This document shows positions 47,102 to 55,245 of a stretch of 64,000 bases of DNA, piece after piece. The notes under the pieces are model-generated. The model was given only the letters and a program-made list of their open reading frames with translations, was not told where the DNA came from and did not search any database. The stretch covers positions 1-64,000 of the forward strand of contig JACDOC010000002.1 in NCBI GenBank assembly GCA_017656295.1, written 5' to 3'. This stretch comes from Bacillus sp. (in: firmicutes). Lineage in GTDB: Bacteria > Bacillota > Bacilli > Bacillales > JACDOC01. Position numbers and translations under genes: made by a program. Each line of letters opens with the position of its first letter. Position 1 is the first letter of the stretch.

Positions 47102-48013
47102 GTGCCTTTGAAAATATTTGGGTTTGAAGCATTATGGAGCCCTTTCTTTTTCGTTGCGATTTTGTTTATGACGACCGTATATTTTTTAGTAACGGTCAAG
47201 TGGCGGCATGATTTCCAAAATAGTGAGCCATTGAAAAAGAAAGAAGGAGTATTCTTTGTCATTGCGATGATTCTTTTGTATGTTATAAAAGGATCACCCG
47301 TCGATTTAATGGGCCACATCTTATTCTCTGTTCATATGGTTCAAATGGCGGTATTATATTTATTGATTCCACCGTTATTAATCGTCGGAATTCCATCATG
47401 GCTATGGCAGTTTATCATTAAGCAACCAGTAGTAAAACAAATATTCCAATTTGGAACAAAGCCACTAATTGCTCTTATTTTATTTAACGGAATGTTTTCT
47501 TTTTATCATATGCCGATGATTTTTGATGTCATTAAAACCGATGAAACATTGCATGGAATCTATACGTTCGTCCTATTTATTTTTGCCATCTTTATGTGGT
47601 GGCCGCTTGTAAATAAATTACCAGGTGAAAACAGACTGCATGGGTTAAAAAAAGTCGGTTACATTTTTGCCGATGGCGTTCTATTAACCCCTGCATGTGC
47701 TTTAATTATTTTTGCAGAATCACCGATGTATGCCACATATTACGATGCCTCCGTTTGGCTACAAGCTCTAACATTATGTGTACCAATTGATACGTTAGCT
47801 GGATTAAATCTATCAGGGCCTGAACTATTTACAGATATGCCCCCAATTGAAGATCAACAACTTGGTGGGGTGCTCATGAAAATTATTCAAGAAATTGTGT
47901 ACGGTGTCGTGTTAGCCCAAATTTTCTTTGAATGGTACCGAAAAGAACAAGTAGAAAGTGATTCAATTAATGAACAAGCATTATTAGCTCGAAATCCGCA
48001 AACTACAGAATAA
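47102..48013 (+). CDS. ctaG: Cytochrome caa3 oxidase assembly factor CtaG
   Basis: 303 residues, GTG start behind GAGGTG. About seven helices of the caa3_CtaG family. Needed for active caa3 oxidase, probably in copper delivery. MGHILFSVHMVQMAVLYLLIPPLLI and FSFYHMPMIFDV carry the conserved His and Met residues. Confidence 0.93.
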   Translation: MPLKIFGFEALWSPFFFVAILFMTTVYFLVTVKWRHDFQNSEPLKKKEGVFFVIAMILLYVIKGSPVDLMGHILFSVHMVQMAVLYLLIPPLLIVGIPSWLWQFIIKQPVVKQIFQFGTKPLIALILFNGMFSFYHMPMIFDVIKTDETLHGIYTFVLFIFAIFMWWPLVNKLPGENRLHGLKKVGYIFADGVLLTPACALIIFAESPMYATYYDASVWLQALTLCVPIDTLAGLNLSGPELFTDMPPIEDQQLGGVLMKIIQEIVYGVVLAQIFFEWYRKEQVESDSINEQALLARNPQTTE

Positions 48014-48021
48014 TATATAAA

Positions 48022-48050
48022 GCGGCAGGCCATTAAGCAGCTTGCCGCCT
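48022..48050 (+). other. Hairpin between ctaG and the DUF420 gene
   Basis: GCGGCAGGC and GCTTGCCGC form a GC-rich stem. The T run is poor, so it is more likely a processing site or partial terminator than a full stop. Confidence 0.5.
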
Positions 48051-48094
48051 CTATATGCTTATTTATGATACATAGTAGAAAAGGAGAAAAAGAA

Positions 48095-48556
48095 ATGACA
48101 GTGCCAATTTTACCAACGATTAGTACATCTTGTATTGTCATTAGTGCAGTTTTAGTGGCGATTGGTTGGTGGCAGATTAAACAGAAAAAAACGGAAGCTC
48201 ATCAAAAAACAATGTTTGCTGCTGCTATTTTTGCACTTTTGTTCTTTCTTATCTATTTAAGCAGGACCATTTTTATTGGAAATACAGCGTTTGGTGGACC
48301 TGATGATGTGAAAATTTACTACACAGTCTTTCTCATTTTCCATATTGTTCTTGCTACAACAGGAGCCGTCTTTGGCCTGGTTACATTATTTTCGGCGTAT
48401 AAAAAGGAATGGACTCGTCATCGAAAGTTAGGACCAATAACAAGCATTGTATGGTTTTTTACAGCTACGACTGGGCTTGTCGTTTATTTATTGTTATATG
48501 TGATTTATCAAGGTGGAGAAACAACTTCTGTTATTAAAGCGATTTTAGGATTTTAA
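48095..48556 (+). CDS. ctaM: DUF420 membrane protein (CtaM/YozB family)
   Basis: 153 residues from ATG 48095 (MTVPILPTISTS), preceded by AAGGAG; 10 upstream codons are spurious. Four or five helices, family DUF420. The homologue CtaM is needed for haem-copper oxidase activity in Staphylococcus aureus, which fits its place after ctaG. B. subtilis YozB belongs to the same family. Confidence 0.85.
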   Translation: MTVPILPTISTSCIVISAVLVAIGWWQIKQKKTEAHQKTMFAAAIFALLFFLIYLSRTIFIGNTAFGGPDDVKIYYTVFLIFHIVLATTGAVFGLVTLFSAYKKEWTRHRKLGPITSIVWFFTATTGLVVYLLLYVIYQGGETTSVIKAILGF

Positions 48557-48559
48557 CGA

Positions 48560-48598
48560 AAAAAGACTAAGGGAAGCAAATATCCCTTAGTCTTTTTA
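48560..48598 (+). terminator. Terminator of ctaM
   Basis: AAAAAGACTAAGGGA pairs with TCCCTTAGTCTTTTT. MITE copy 3 was inserted immediately after it. Confidence 0.9.
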
Positions 48599-48604
48599 TA
48601 TTTT

Positions 48605-48786
48605 GGTCTGTTAAATGATAGCGTTGATATTTATCATTTCGCTTATGGCGGACGCTTTCCGCGGGCAAGCCGCAAGCCGCTTCCCTCGCTACGCTCAAGT
48701 ATGGGTTTTGCCTGGCTTCTTGTTCCCGCTGGAGTCCCGCCGTGTGAACAACTTGCTATAAATCAACAATGAAATATAACATATCC
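48605..48786 (+). mobile_element. MITE-like repeat, copy 3
   Basis: 182 bp from GGTCTGTTAAATG to TATAACATATCC, with the same core. It is flanked by a perfect 8 bp duplication TATATTTT (48597-48604 and 48787-48794). Its last base is the first base of the stop codon (read on plus as CTA) of the adjacent minus-strand gene. Confidence 0.9.
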
Positions 48787-49844
48787 TATATTTTAAAGTC
48801 AGTTTTAATAATACCTGCTTCTTTGGCAGAATTAAATACAATTAAAACAAGTGGTCCTAAAATAAACCCTAACATACCGAGTAGTTTCAAACCAATATAC
48901 ATTGCTATTAATGTTGCTAACGGGGATAGTCCGATATGGCTACCCATCACTTTTGGTTCGACTGTTCGGCGAATAATTAACAAAATGGCGGCTAAGATGG
49001 CCAATTTTGTTCCTAGAGCAATATCACCTGTTACTAGATGAAACAATGCCCAAGGACCTAAAATAACAATCGATCCAATAATTGGAATAAAATCAATTAA
49101 CCATATAATTAATGACATTACAAAGGCTATGTCAGGAGTAATGATTAAAAGACCAATTAAGGAAGCAATAAAAATAATGATACTAACTAAAAATTGTGCT
49201 TTGAAAAAACCAAAAATAACGTAAGACAGTCTAGATGTCATAAAAGACACTTTATCTGCTGTTTCTTCGGTTAAGTGGTTATATATCATTTTACGCAATT
49301 GTGGTAAATCAATCATAAATAAAAATAAAGCAATGAGAAAGACTAAAAAGCTGACCAAGTAGTTTGGTATGTATGACAATGCTGCGCTAATGGTCTCGAT
49401 ATTCACATAATTTAAAATAATCTCCTTTGATCTTTTAAAAAAATCGTTGATTTGGGAGGTAATTTCATCGACAAAATCTTTAGGTAAATCTTTTGCAGCA
49501 TGGGTAAGATACGTTTCCGCATTTGCCCAAGCTACAGAAATTTCATTAATATAGGTCGGGGCATCTTTTACTACCTTTACTGCTTCCCCAACTACTTTTG
49601 TCGTCACAAAATATGACGTTAAGCCAATAAAAAGCAAAAAGACTAAAAACACTATCAAAACTGCGTATTTTCGTTTCAGCTTTATTTTTCGCTGGAAAAG
49701 CTTTACTGCCGGTTCTAAAAATAAAGCGGTAATTAACGCCGATATGATCGGAATTGAAACTGGTAAAATGTAGTAGACAACAATCCCGATGATGAGAATT
49801 GCTAAGATGAGAAAAACCGTCTTTCTTTTAAAAATAGACGCCAA
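48786..49844 (-). CDS. AI-2E/PerM-family membrane protein (YtvI-like)
   Basis: 352 residues with about eight helices of the PF01594 family. Conserved elements are IALFLFMIDLPQLRKMI, LIWLIDFIPIIGSIVILGPWAL and EPKVMGSHIGLSPLATLIAMYIGLKLLG. Family members are proposed exporters or sodium/proton antiporters; the substrate is unknown. Start TTG 49844 lies 13 bases after AAAGGAG, a long spacing with no better alternative. Its stop spans the MITE junction. Confidence 0.82.
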   Translation of the reverse strand: MASIFKRKTVFLILAILIIGIVVYYILPVSIPIISALITALFLEPAVKLFQRKIKLKRKYAVLIVFLVFLLFIGLTSYFVTTKVVGEAVKVVKDAPTYINEISVAWANAETYLTHAAKDLPKDFVDEITSQINDFFKRSKEIILNYVNIETISAALSYIPNYLVSFLVFLIALFLFMIDLPQLRKMIYNHLTEETADKVSFMTSRLSYVIFGFFKAQFLVSIIIFIASLIGLLIITPDIAFVMSLIIWLIDFIPIIGSIVILGPWALFHLVTGDIALGTKLAILAAILLIIRRTVEPKVMGSHIGLSPLATLIAMYIGLKLLGMLGFILGPLVLIVFNSAKEAGIIKTDFKI

Positions 49845-49961
49845 GGTATATGTCTAGCTCCTTTCTAACGACATTTTTTATTTTATTATAGTATGGTTAT
49901 CATTTTATGAACAATGATTTTGTTTTTTAAATTGTAAAGAAATCAAAGGATTGAATTTAAA

Positions 49962-49992
49962 TAAAAAAGTGTAGAGAATGTAATCTCTACAC
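49962..49992 (-). terminator. Terminator of the YugN-like gene
   Basis: GTGTAGAGA pairs with TCTCTACAC; TTTTTTATTT follows on the minus strand. Confidence 0.88.
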
Positions 49993-50002
49993 TCGATTGA
50001 AA

Positions 50003-50362
50003 TTATTCTGCAAACATTTCAATTTCTTTTTTCACATCTTCTAAAATTTTCTCACATTGTTTGACTAGATGTTCAGGGAAATGTTCTCCTTCACCGTATT
50101 CAACACCGTGTGGATAATAATGTTTACCAAGAAGTGGTTTCATCAGTTGAATTAACGCATCGTGACTTCCTACGTCACCTTCAACAGCGTATCCTTGAAC
50201 ACGTAAGTAGTATGTACCTTCTTTAATTTCAAATTTGCGGTCGTACGTTACACGTTCATAATCCCATTGTGATTCACGAAGTAAACCATGGGAGCGCATG
50301 ACTTCATCTAATCGAACTAAATCCGCTTTTAAGTTTTCAATTCCAGTTTTTTCGAATCTCAT
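50003..50362 (-). CDS. YugN-like family protein
   Basis: 119 residues. QWDYERVTYDRKFEIKEGTYYLRVQG and KHYYPHGVEYGE are typical of the YugN-like family. It is soluble, of unknown function. GGAGGG precedes ATG 50362. It occupies the place of B. subtilis ylbA, but I name only the family. Confidence 0.78.
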   Translation of the reverse strand: MRFEKTGIENLKADLVRLDEVMRSHGLLRESQWDYERVTYDRKFEIKEGTYYLRVQGYAVEGDVGSHDALIQLMKPLLGKHYYPHGVEYGEGEHFPEHLVKQCEKILEDVKKEIEMFAE

Positions 50363-50595
50363 GATTATTTCCCTCCTATATGTTCAAACATACCGATCGC
50401 ATGCCTTAACAGACATTCTGGAAACTACTCATTTTAATAATAGACGAAAAGGAAGGAACATGCAATGTGTTCTCACGGAAGTTTTCCAAATGGACAAAAA
50501 TAGCCTTGAATAATTTTGAACAAAAAGGAGATGCTATTGTTGTGGATAGCACAAATAGTGTGAAACACAATGGAAATATGATAAGGAGGGTTTAC

Positions 50596-51030
50596 ATGAC
50601 AACAGTTCGGGAAATTATGACGAGTGACGTCGAAACATGCTCCTTACTAGACAATGTATTTGAAGTGGCTCAAAAAATGAAACAGTACAATGTAGGAGCC
50701 ATTCCGATTGTTGATGGAGATCGATTAGTTGGGATGATTACCGACCGTGATATAGTGATTCGCTGTATTGCCGAAAAACATCCACCTTCATCCAAAGTGC
50801 AAGATATAATGAGCGAGCAGCTTGTTACCGTTTCACCAGATACGCCAACGGATGAGGCGGCTCGATTAATGTCTGAGCATCAAATTAGACGATTACCAGT
50901 CGTTGATGGCGAACGGCTCGTCGGTATCGTATCACTTGGAGATTTTGCTGTACGTGAGTTAACAGACAATCAAGCAAAACAAGCGTTATCAGAAATTTCC
51001 GAACCAAGCAACGAACATTATTCTCATTAA
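50596..51030 (+). CDS. ylbB: CBS-domain pair protein YlbB
   Basis: 144 residues, two CBS domains: IMTSDVETCSLLDNVFEVAQKM...VGMITDRDI and IMSEQLVTVSPDTPTDEAARLM...LVGIVSLGDF. Such pairs bind adenosyl nucleotides and act as energy sensors. AAGGAGG precedes ATG 50596; 43 earlier codons in frame are non-coding. Confidence 0.9.
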   Translation: MTTVREIMTSDVETCSLLDNVFEVAQKMKQYNVGAIPIVDGDRLVGMITDRDIVIRCIAEKHPPSSKVQDIMSEQLVTVSPDTPTDEAARLMSEHQIRRLPVVDGERLVGIVSLGDFAVRELTDNQAKQALSEISEPSNEHYSH

Positions 51031-51038
51031 TTCATGTA

Positions 51039-51065
51039 AAGTGTCCATTAATGGGCACTTTTTTA
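51039..51065 (+). terminator. Terminator of ylbB
   Basis: AAAGTGTCCAT pairs with ATGGGCACTTT, then T run. Confidence 0.8.
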
Positions 51066-51108
51066 TGTATTAGTGAAAGTACATAACTGTTTATTGAATT
51101 ATTTGAAA

Positions 51109-51117
51109 TGATATAAT
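51109..51117 (+). promoter_or_regulatory. Extended -10 promoter of ylbC
   Basis: TGATATAAT has a perfect -10 with TGn extension, 43 bases before the proposed CTG start. No good -35 is at 17 bases. Confidence 0.5.
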
Positions 51118-51159
51118 ATTAGTAGGAAATAGCTACTCGAGAAAGAGAGGAGGATCCTC

Positions 51160-52239
51160 CTGAAACTTTTAATTCGCATATTACTTGTTTTAACAATTGT
51201 TCTTGTTTATAACATTTATACTAATTCATCCTCGGAGAAAAACGAACTGCTAACGGGAATGGAGCAAAAAGTTCCTAAATATTTGGAAGAACTTAATCAG
51301 TCAACTAACGAGTTGATTTCTACGGATGAACGTCCAACACAAGGTGTTTCAACGTTTATCGGAAAAACAGTGGAAGAGTGGACGAAAGTATACGGGAAGC
51401 CTTCGAGAATTGACCCTACTCCCTATGGTTACGAATGGTGGATTTATAATCAAGATTATAAGACATATATGCAGGTAGGTGTAGAAGAGAATACGATTGT
51501 TACAATATTTGTTATGGGGGAAGAAGTCGATATCTTTCCTTACCAAATTGGACAAAAAGTAGAGGATATTTATCAATTTACGTTTGTTGAAACAGAGCAC
51601 GTTGTTGAGCTTCCTTCTGGCACCTACCGATTTGAATTGTCAGAAGAAGATATAAATACGAGACCACTTATCGTACTTGGAGATATTTATGCCCAGTTGT
51701 ATATTGATAAATTCACGAGTACACTCTCCAGTGTTCGTTTTTTAAACGGAAAAACACTAGTCAAACAACATCCGTACGAAATGGTGTATCGTGGGGAATT
51801 ACTTGAAGCAGATCCCCTAACAGAAGAGATGTGGAAAAAGGTTGAATCAGGCACAGAACAACAAATTTTTGAACTAACTAATATTATACGCCAACGTTTT
51901 CAGTTAGATCCGCTTTTATGGGACGAGAAAACGGCTGAAGTGGCCTACAATCATAGTGTTGATATGTATGAAAGCGATTTTTTCTCCCATGAATCTCCTG
52001 AGTCAGGAACGCTCTTTGACAGGTTGAAGACAGCTGATATTTTATTTTCGTTAGCGGGTGAAAATATTGCAGCCCATTATACCGATGGACCAGCTGTTGT
52101 CGAGGGATGGCTGAATTCGAAAGGACATCGGGAAATTATGTTGAATGAGGATTTTACCCATATAGGTGTTGGGGTGTATCAACAATATTTTACCCAAAAT
52201 TACATTAGTAAAGAATGGTTAAATGTAGGAGAGAGATAA
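51160..52239 (+). CDS. ylbC: CAP-domain protein YlbC, probable CTG start
   Basis: 359 residues if started at CTG 51160, which lies 6 bases after AGGAGG. That start gives a clear membrane anchor (LIRILLVLTIVLVYNIYT). The first ATG, 51259, has no usable ribosome binding site and would remove the anchor. No ATG, GTG or TTG lies between the upstream in-frame stop and 51259. An N-terminal CAP-associated domain (FIGKTVEEWTKVYGKPSRIDPTPYGYEWWIY) precedes a CAP/SCP domain (NIIRQRFQLDPLLWDEKTAEVA, SHESPESGTLFDRL, GENIA). Extracellular; function unknown. Confidence 0.85.
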   Translation: MKLLIRILLVLTIVLVYNIYTNSSSEKNELLTGMEQKVPKYLEELNQSTNELISTDERPTQGVSTFIGKTVEEWTKVYGKPSRIDPTPYGYEWWIYNQDYKTYMQVGVEENTIVTIFVMGEEVDIFPYQIGQKVEDIYQFTFVETEHVVELPSGTYRFELSEEDINTRPLIVLGDIYAQLYIDKFTSTLSSVRFLNGKTLVKQHPYEMVYRGELLEADPLTEEMWKKVESGTEQQIFELTNIIRQRFQLDPLLWDEKTAEVAYNHSVDMYESDFFSHESPESGTLFDRLKTADILFSLAGENIAAHYTDGPAVVEGWLNSKGHREIMLNEDFTHIGVGVYQQYFTQNYISKEWLNVGER

Positions 52240-52256
52240 TCTCTCCTATTTTTTTG
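52226..52256 (+). terminator. Terminator overlapping the ylbC stop
   Basis: AGGAGAGA pairs with TCTCTCCT around GATAA, then ATTTTTTT. The ylbC stop codon is in the loop. Confidence 0.88.
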
Positions 52257-52734
52257 TAATAATGAAAAATGTTCCTGTTCCGTGGGCAATTAATTGATTA
52301 GACGAATCCACGACTTTACCTTCTAACACCATCGTTTTTTTTCCATGATGTAAAAGTTGCGCAGTGGCCGAAATTGAACCATTGGAAACAGGGGCTATGT
52401 AATGAATCGATAAATTGGAAGTTACAGCACCTAAATGGTCAGGAAGTAGTTGGTTAGCATAAGTTCCCATGACAGAATCTAATAAAGTAAAGGTGATCCC
52501 CCCGTGTAAAATACCTAATGAATTTTCGGTAAGTAAATGAACAGGAAGCGTCCCTCGTGTAATAACACCGTTTTCAAGTACATAATCAATATGAAAGAGA
52601 GAACGTAAATATGTACCTCGTTTATGTTTTTGCTTATTTTTCAGTCCTTCTAAGACGTGTTTTAAAACGTGTATATCTTCTTTCGTTGCTTCCTTTATTA
52701 CTGATTCAAATAACGAATATAACTCTTTATCCAT
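52246..52734 (-). CDS. PaaI-type hotdog-fold thioesterase
   Basis: 162 residues. The hotdog signature GILHGGITFTLLDSVMG includes the His-Gly-Gly of PaaI-type acyl-CoA thioesterases. An N-terminal extension of about 40 residues precedes it. It probably hydrolyses a small or aromatic acyl-CoA. GGAAGGG precedes ATG 52734. Confidence 0.85.
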   Translation of the reverse strand: MDKELYSLFESVIKEATKEDIHVLKHVLEGLKNKQKHKRGTYLRSLFHIDYVLENGVITRGTLPVHLLTENSLGILHGGITFTLLDSVMGTYANQLLPDHLGAVTSNLSIHYIAPVSNGSISATAQLLHHGKKTMVLEGKVVDSSNQLIAHGTGTFFIITKK

Positions 52735-52793
52735 TTTTACCCTTCCATTATTATTATTGTTTTTTTATCATATCATGAGTTTCTGAATTTAGC

Positions 52794-52820
52794 ACCATTT
52801 CTTTTGTTATACATAGGCTA
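52794..52820 (+). promoter_or_regulatory. Candidate sigma-K promoter of ylbD
   Basis: CATAGGCTA (52812-52820) matches CATANNNTA and lies 16 bases after AC (52794-52795), the sigma-K -35 core. This fits a late mother-cell coat gene. The motif is short, so chance is possible. Confidence 0.45.
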
Positions 52821-52854
52821 TAGCAGATAAATATCTTGGCGGAGGTGATACGAT

Positions 52855-53250
52855 GTGGAAAAACAACTTCACCCTGACGTAGAAAAATTTAAACAGTTCG
52901 TTAAGAACCATCCTAAATTAATCCAACGCGTACGCCGAGGAGAAGTAACATGGCAAGAAATGTATGAAGATTGGTATTTGTTAGGGGAAGACGATCCAAA
53001 GTGGGATCCATATAAAGATAAAAATGTAGAAGAACAACCTTCAAAAGAAAGTGATGGGAACTGGATGAACCAAATCGGATCGATGTTAAAAAAAATTGAT
53101 GTAAATCAGTTCCAATCCCATTTACAACAACTCAATGAAGCATTGGGTTCTATTCAAGGAGTATTAGCCCAATTTCAACAATCAAATAAACAAACGAGAA
53201 CGAGAGTAGAAGAAAAACGCCCACATCCGTTTAGCTTTCGAAAGGATTAG
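52855..53250 (+). CDS. ylbD: Spore coat protein YlbD
   Basis: 131 residues, GTG start behind GGAGGTGAT. Charged and Gln-rich: VEKFKQFVKNHPKLIQRVRRGEVTWQEMYEDWYLLGEDDP matches YlbD, a putative coat protein. The C-terminal half is helical and Gln-rich. Probably co-transcribed with ylbE 10 bases downstream. Confidence 0.88.
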   Translation: MEKQLHPDVEKFKQFVKNHPKLIQRVRRGEVTWQEMYEDWYLLGEDDPKWDPYKDKNVEEQPSKESDGNWMNQIGSMLKKIDVNQFQSHLQQLNEALGSIQGVLAQFQQSNKQTRTRVEEKRPHPFSFRKD

Positions 53251-53260
53251 GTGATGATTC

Positions 53261-53494
53261 ATGAGAAGTGATGTGATGGAGTACATTCGACGTGATCCAT
53301 TTTTACATCAATTTTTACGACAACAACCGGCGTGGTATCGTATGTTGAGTCGTTCCCCACAAGACTTGGAACAATTTGAAATTGCTTCGCTACATTACTA
53401 TAAAAAAACGATACCACATCGGGTCGAAAAATTTTCCCAAACCCTACAAATGGCATCGATGATGATGTCCATGTTGGATATTATGAAACAATAG
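53261..53494 (+). CDS. ylbE: YlbE-like protein
   Basis: 77 residues, YIRRDPFLHQFLRQQPAWYRMLSRSP being the YlbE family core. Soluble, function unknown. Paired with ylbD, as in B. subtilis; AGGTGATGA precedes ATG 53261. Confidence 0.88.
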   Translation: MRSDVMEYIRRDPFLHQFLRQQPAWYRMLSRSPQDLEQFEIASLHYYKKTIPHRVEKFSQTLQMASMMMSMLDIMKQ

Positions 53495-53574
53495 GATAGA
53501 TGCTATTTATAATAGGTCCCTTATGTGTAAAACAAACGCTTCTTGCAAATGATAAAGGCAAGGAGTGATGGAAG

Positions 53575-53952
53575 ATGAAAAAATGCCTTTTGATGATCGG
53601 AGTTGTCTTCGTCTTATTTGGTTGTAAGCAAGACTTTCCAGAACCAGAATCAGTTTCAGCTGCCCATATTCAACATACGCAACAAAAAAAATTACAAGTT
53701 CGACATATTGTGCAAGGAAACAATGTTTTTGTTGAATGTGTCGTCCAAGGGGTATCATTTGCTTCTGAAAAAGGAAAGAAAAATGGGAAAATTATTGTGT
53801 ATCTTGATGGTAAGCGCTTTGGAGAATATCATACGGCTGCTTTTGTCATGAAGGGAGTAAAAAAAGGTGTTCATTTAGTAAAAATTGATATCGTTTCACC
53901 GCATAACGAATCATACCATTTGTCTAGAAATTTTTACGTGACCATTTCGTAA
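53575..53952 (+). CDS. Unknown lipoprotein
   Basis: 125 residues with lipobox LFGC (C17). The mature part looks like one beta-sandwich domain (KLQVRHIVQGNNVFVECVV, KIIVYLDGKRFGEY, KGVHLVKIDIV). I do not recognise the family. AAGGAGTG precedes ATG 53575. It is an addition between ylbE and ylbF relative to B. subtilis. Confidence 0.78.
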   Translation: MKKCLLMIGVVFVLFGCKQDFPEPESVSAAHIQHTQQKKLQVRHIVQGNNVFVECVVQGVSFASEKGKKNGKIIVYLDGKRFGEYHTAAFVMKGVKKGVHLVKIDIVSPHNESYHLSRNFYVTIS

Positions 53953-54011
53953 AGCTTGAACATTTTCCCACTCATCTCGAACGTGGTACAATATAGAGAG
54001 GAGGTGGGCGA

Positions 54012-54458
54012 ATGTTAGCAACGATGGAGCAAATTGAAATTATCAATTTTGCTGAACAATTAGCCAATATGATTATTCAATCAGAGACGGCCGAACAGTA
54101 CCGTCGCTGTTATCATAAATTATATACAGACGAACAAACAAAGCGGAAAATTCAAGCGTTTGTTCAACTAAAGGAACGTTACGAAGAAGTTCAACGTTTT
54201 GGGAAGTATCACCCTGATTACAAAGAAGTAACACGAAAAATTCGGGAAGTAAAAAGGGAAATGGATTTAGATGAAAATGTGGCTAATTTCAAACGGGCAG
54301 AAAATGACATGCAACAGCTTCTTGATGAAATTAGTCGATTAATAGGTCATGCGGTTTCACCTCAAATTAAAGTTCCGACCGGAAATCCATTTTTCGATTC
54401 CTTATCAAGCTGCGGTGGTGGCTGTGGATCGGGAGGAGCGTGTGGTTGTTCTTCATGA
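54012..54458 (+). CDS. ylbF: YlbF (RicF), Y-complex component
   Basis: 148 residues, helical, ending in a Cys-rich tail (SSCGGGCGSGGACGCSS). With RicA (YmcA) and RicT (YaaT) it forms the Fe-S-containing complex that directs RNase Y processing and promotes sporulation, competence and biofilm formation. The tail Cys residues fit cluster binding. GAGGAGGTGG precedes ATG 54012. Confidence 0.93.
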   Translation: MLATMEQIEIINFAEQLANMIIQSETAEQYRRCYHKLYTDEQTKRKIQAFVQLKERYEEVQRFGKYHPDYKEVTRKIREVKREMDLDENVANFKRAENDMQQLLDEISRLIGHAVSPQIKVPTGNPFFDSLSSCGGGCGSGGACGCSS

Positions 54459-54492
54459 GTGATCGTTTTGAAAATACGATCACTCTTTTACG
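54457..54492. terminator. Bidirectional terminator after ylbF
   Basis: GAGTGATCGT and ACGATCACTC form the stem, then TTTT. The minus-strand gene ends in it. Confidence 0.85.
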
Positions 54493-54808
54493 TGTAAGGT
54501 CTAAGACGAATACAATCTTCACAAATGTTACCACAGCAAAACATTTTTTCTTGCGGGACATAAAAGCGGTGACGGTAAATAAAGGTTTCTACATTTTTTC
54601 GAAAAAAATGGGTTTCCGCATGAAGTCTCTTTCCGCGCATCGCTTTACCAGCACAAGATTTAATCAAGTGTTCCACCTCTTCTTTTGGGAGGGAAGAAGT
54701 AATATATAAAAAAGGTATCCCTGCACTTTTTCTCATTTTTGCCAAATGAATGGCTTCTTCTTTATTTAATAATTGCAGGAAGTGGTCCCAAATAACAGCC
54801 AAATCCAT
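54488..54808 (-). CDS. Unknown 106-residue protein with C-terminal Cys cluster
   Basis: Start at ATG 54808, behind GGAAGGTG. The frame is open a further 65 codons but those overlap ylbG in antisense. Features: KEEAIHLAKMRKSAGIPFLYITSSLPKEEVEHLIKSCAGKAMRG, an aromatic/basic stretch, and MFCCGNICEDC near the end, a possible metal site. Not part of the B. subtilis ylb order as I know it, and I do not recognise a family. Confidence 0.65.
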   Translation of the reverse strand: MDLAVIWDHFLQLLNKEEAIHLAKMRKSAGIPFLYITSSLPKEEVEHLIKSCAGKAMRGKRLHAETHFFRKNVETFIYRHRFYVPQEKMFCCGNICEDCIRLRPYT

Positions 54809-54909
54809 GTTATACACCTTCCAGATATCAGTTGAAAGATTTGCTAAAATTATGCTAGACTTAGGAAAAATACGAATTAGATAGATACAAGTATTAAGGG
54901 GAAAATTAT

Positions 54910-55185
54910 ATGTTTGTTGAACGTCAAGGGTTAATTGTGTGGTTATATCATTTAAAGCACGTAAAATCGATTCGTCGATTTGGTAACATTCATTACGTAT
55001 CAAAACGGTTAAAATATGTTGTATTATATTGTAATCAAGACGAATTGGAAACGGTTATAGATAAACTCTCTTCATTTTCATTCGTCAAAAAAGTAGAACC
55101 TTCTTACAAACCTTTTTTAAAAACGGAGTTTGAAAACTCCAAACCAGATAAAGCAAAAGAATATGATTATAAAATGGGCTTTTAA
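54910..55185 (+). CDS. ylbG: UPF0298 protein YlbG
   Basis: 91 residues matching Ylb[39 protein letters not shown], then [15 protein letters not shown]. Soluble, function unknown. ATG 54910 follows AAGGGGAAAA. Divergent from the Cys-cluster gene. Confidence 0.92.
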   Translation: MFVERQGLIVWLYHLKHVKSIRRFGNIHYVSKRLKYVVLYCNQDELETVIDKLSSFSFVKKVEPSYKPFLKTEFENSKPDKAKEYDYKMGF

Positions 55186-55214
55186 CTTCAACCCCGTATA
55201 TGTAATCATTCGAA

Positions 55215-55245
55215 AAAACACCACTTACAAAAGTGGTGTTTTCTT
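55215..55245. terminator. Bidirectional terminator after ylbG
   Basis: AAAACACCACTT pairs with AAGTGGTGTTTT around ACAA. Confidence 0.9.

Noticed and set aside
50467-50595. Longer YlbB with 43 extra residues
   Set aside because: The extension is unlike CBS proteins, and AAGGAGG fixes the start at 50596.
54809-55003. Upstream extension of the Cys-cluster protein
   Set aside because: The extra 65 codons are antisense to ylbG, while a good ribosome site precedes the internal ATG at 54808.
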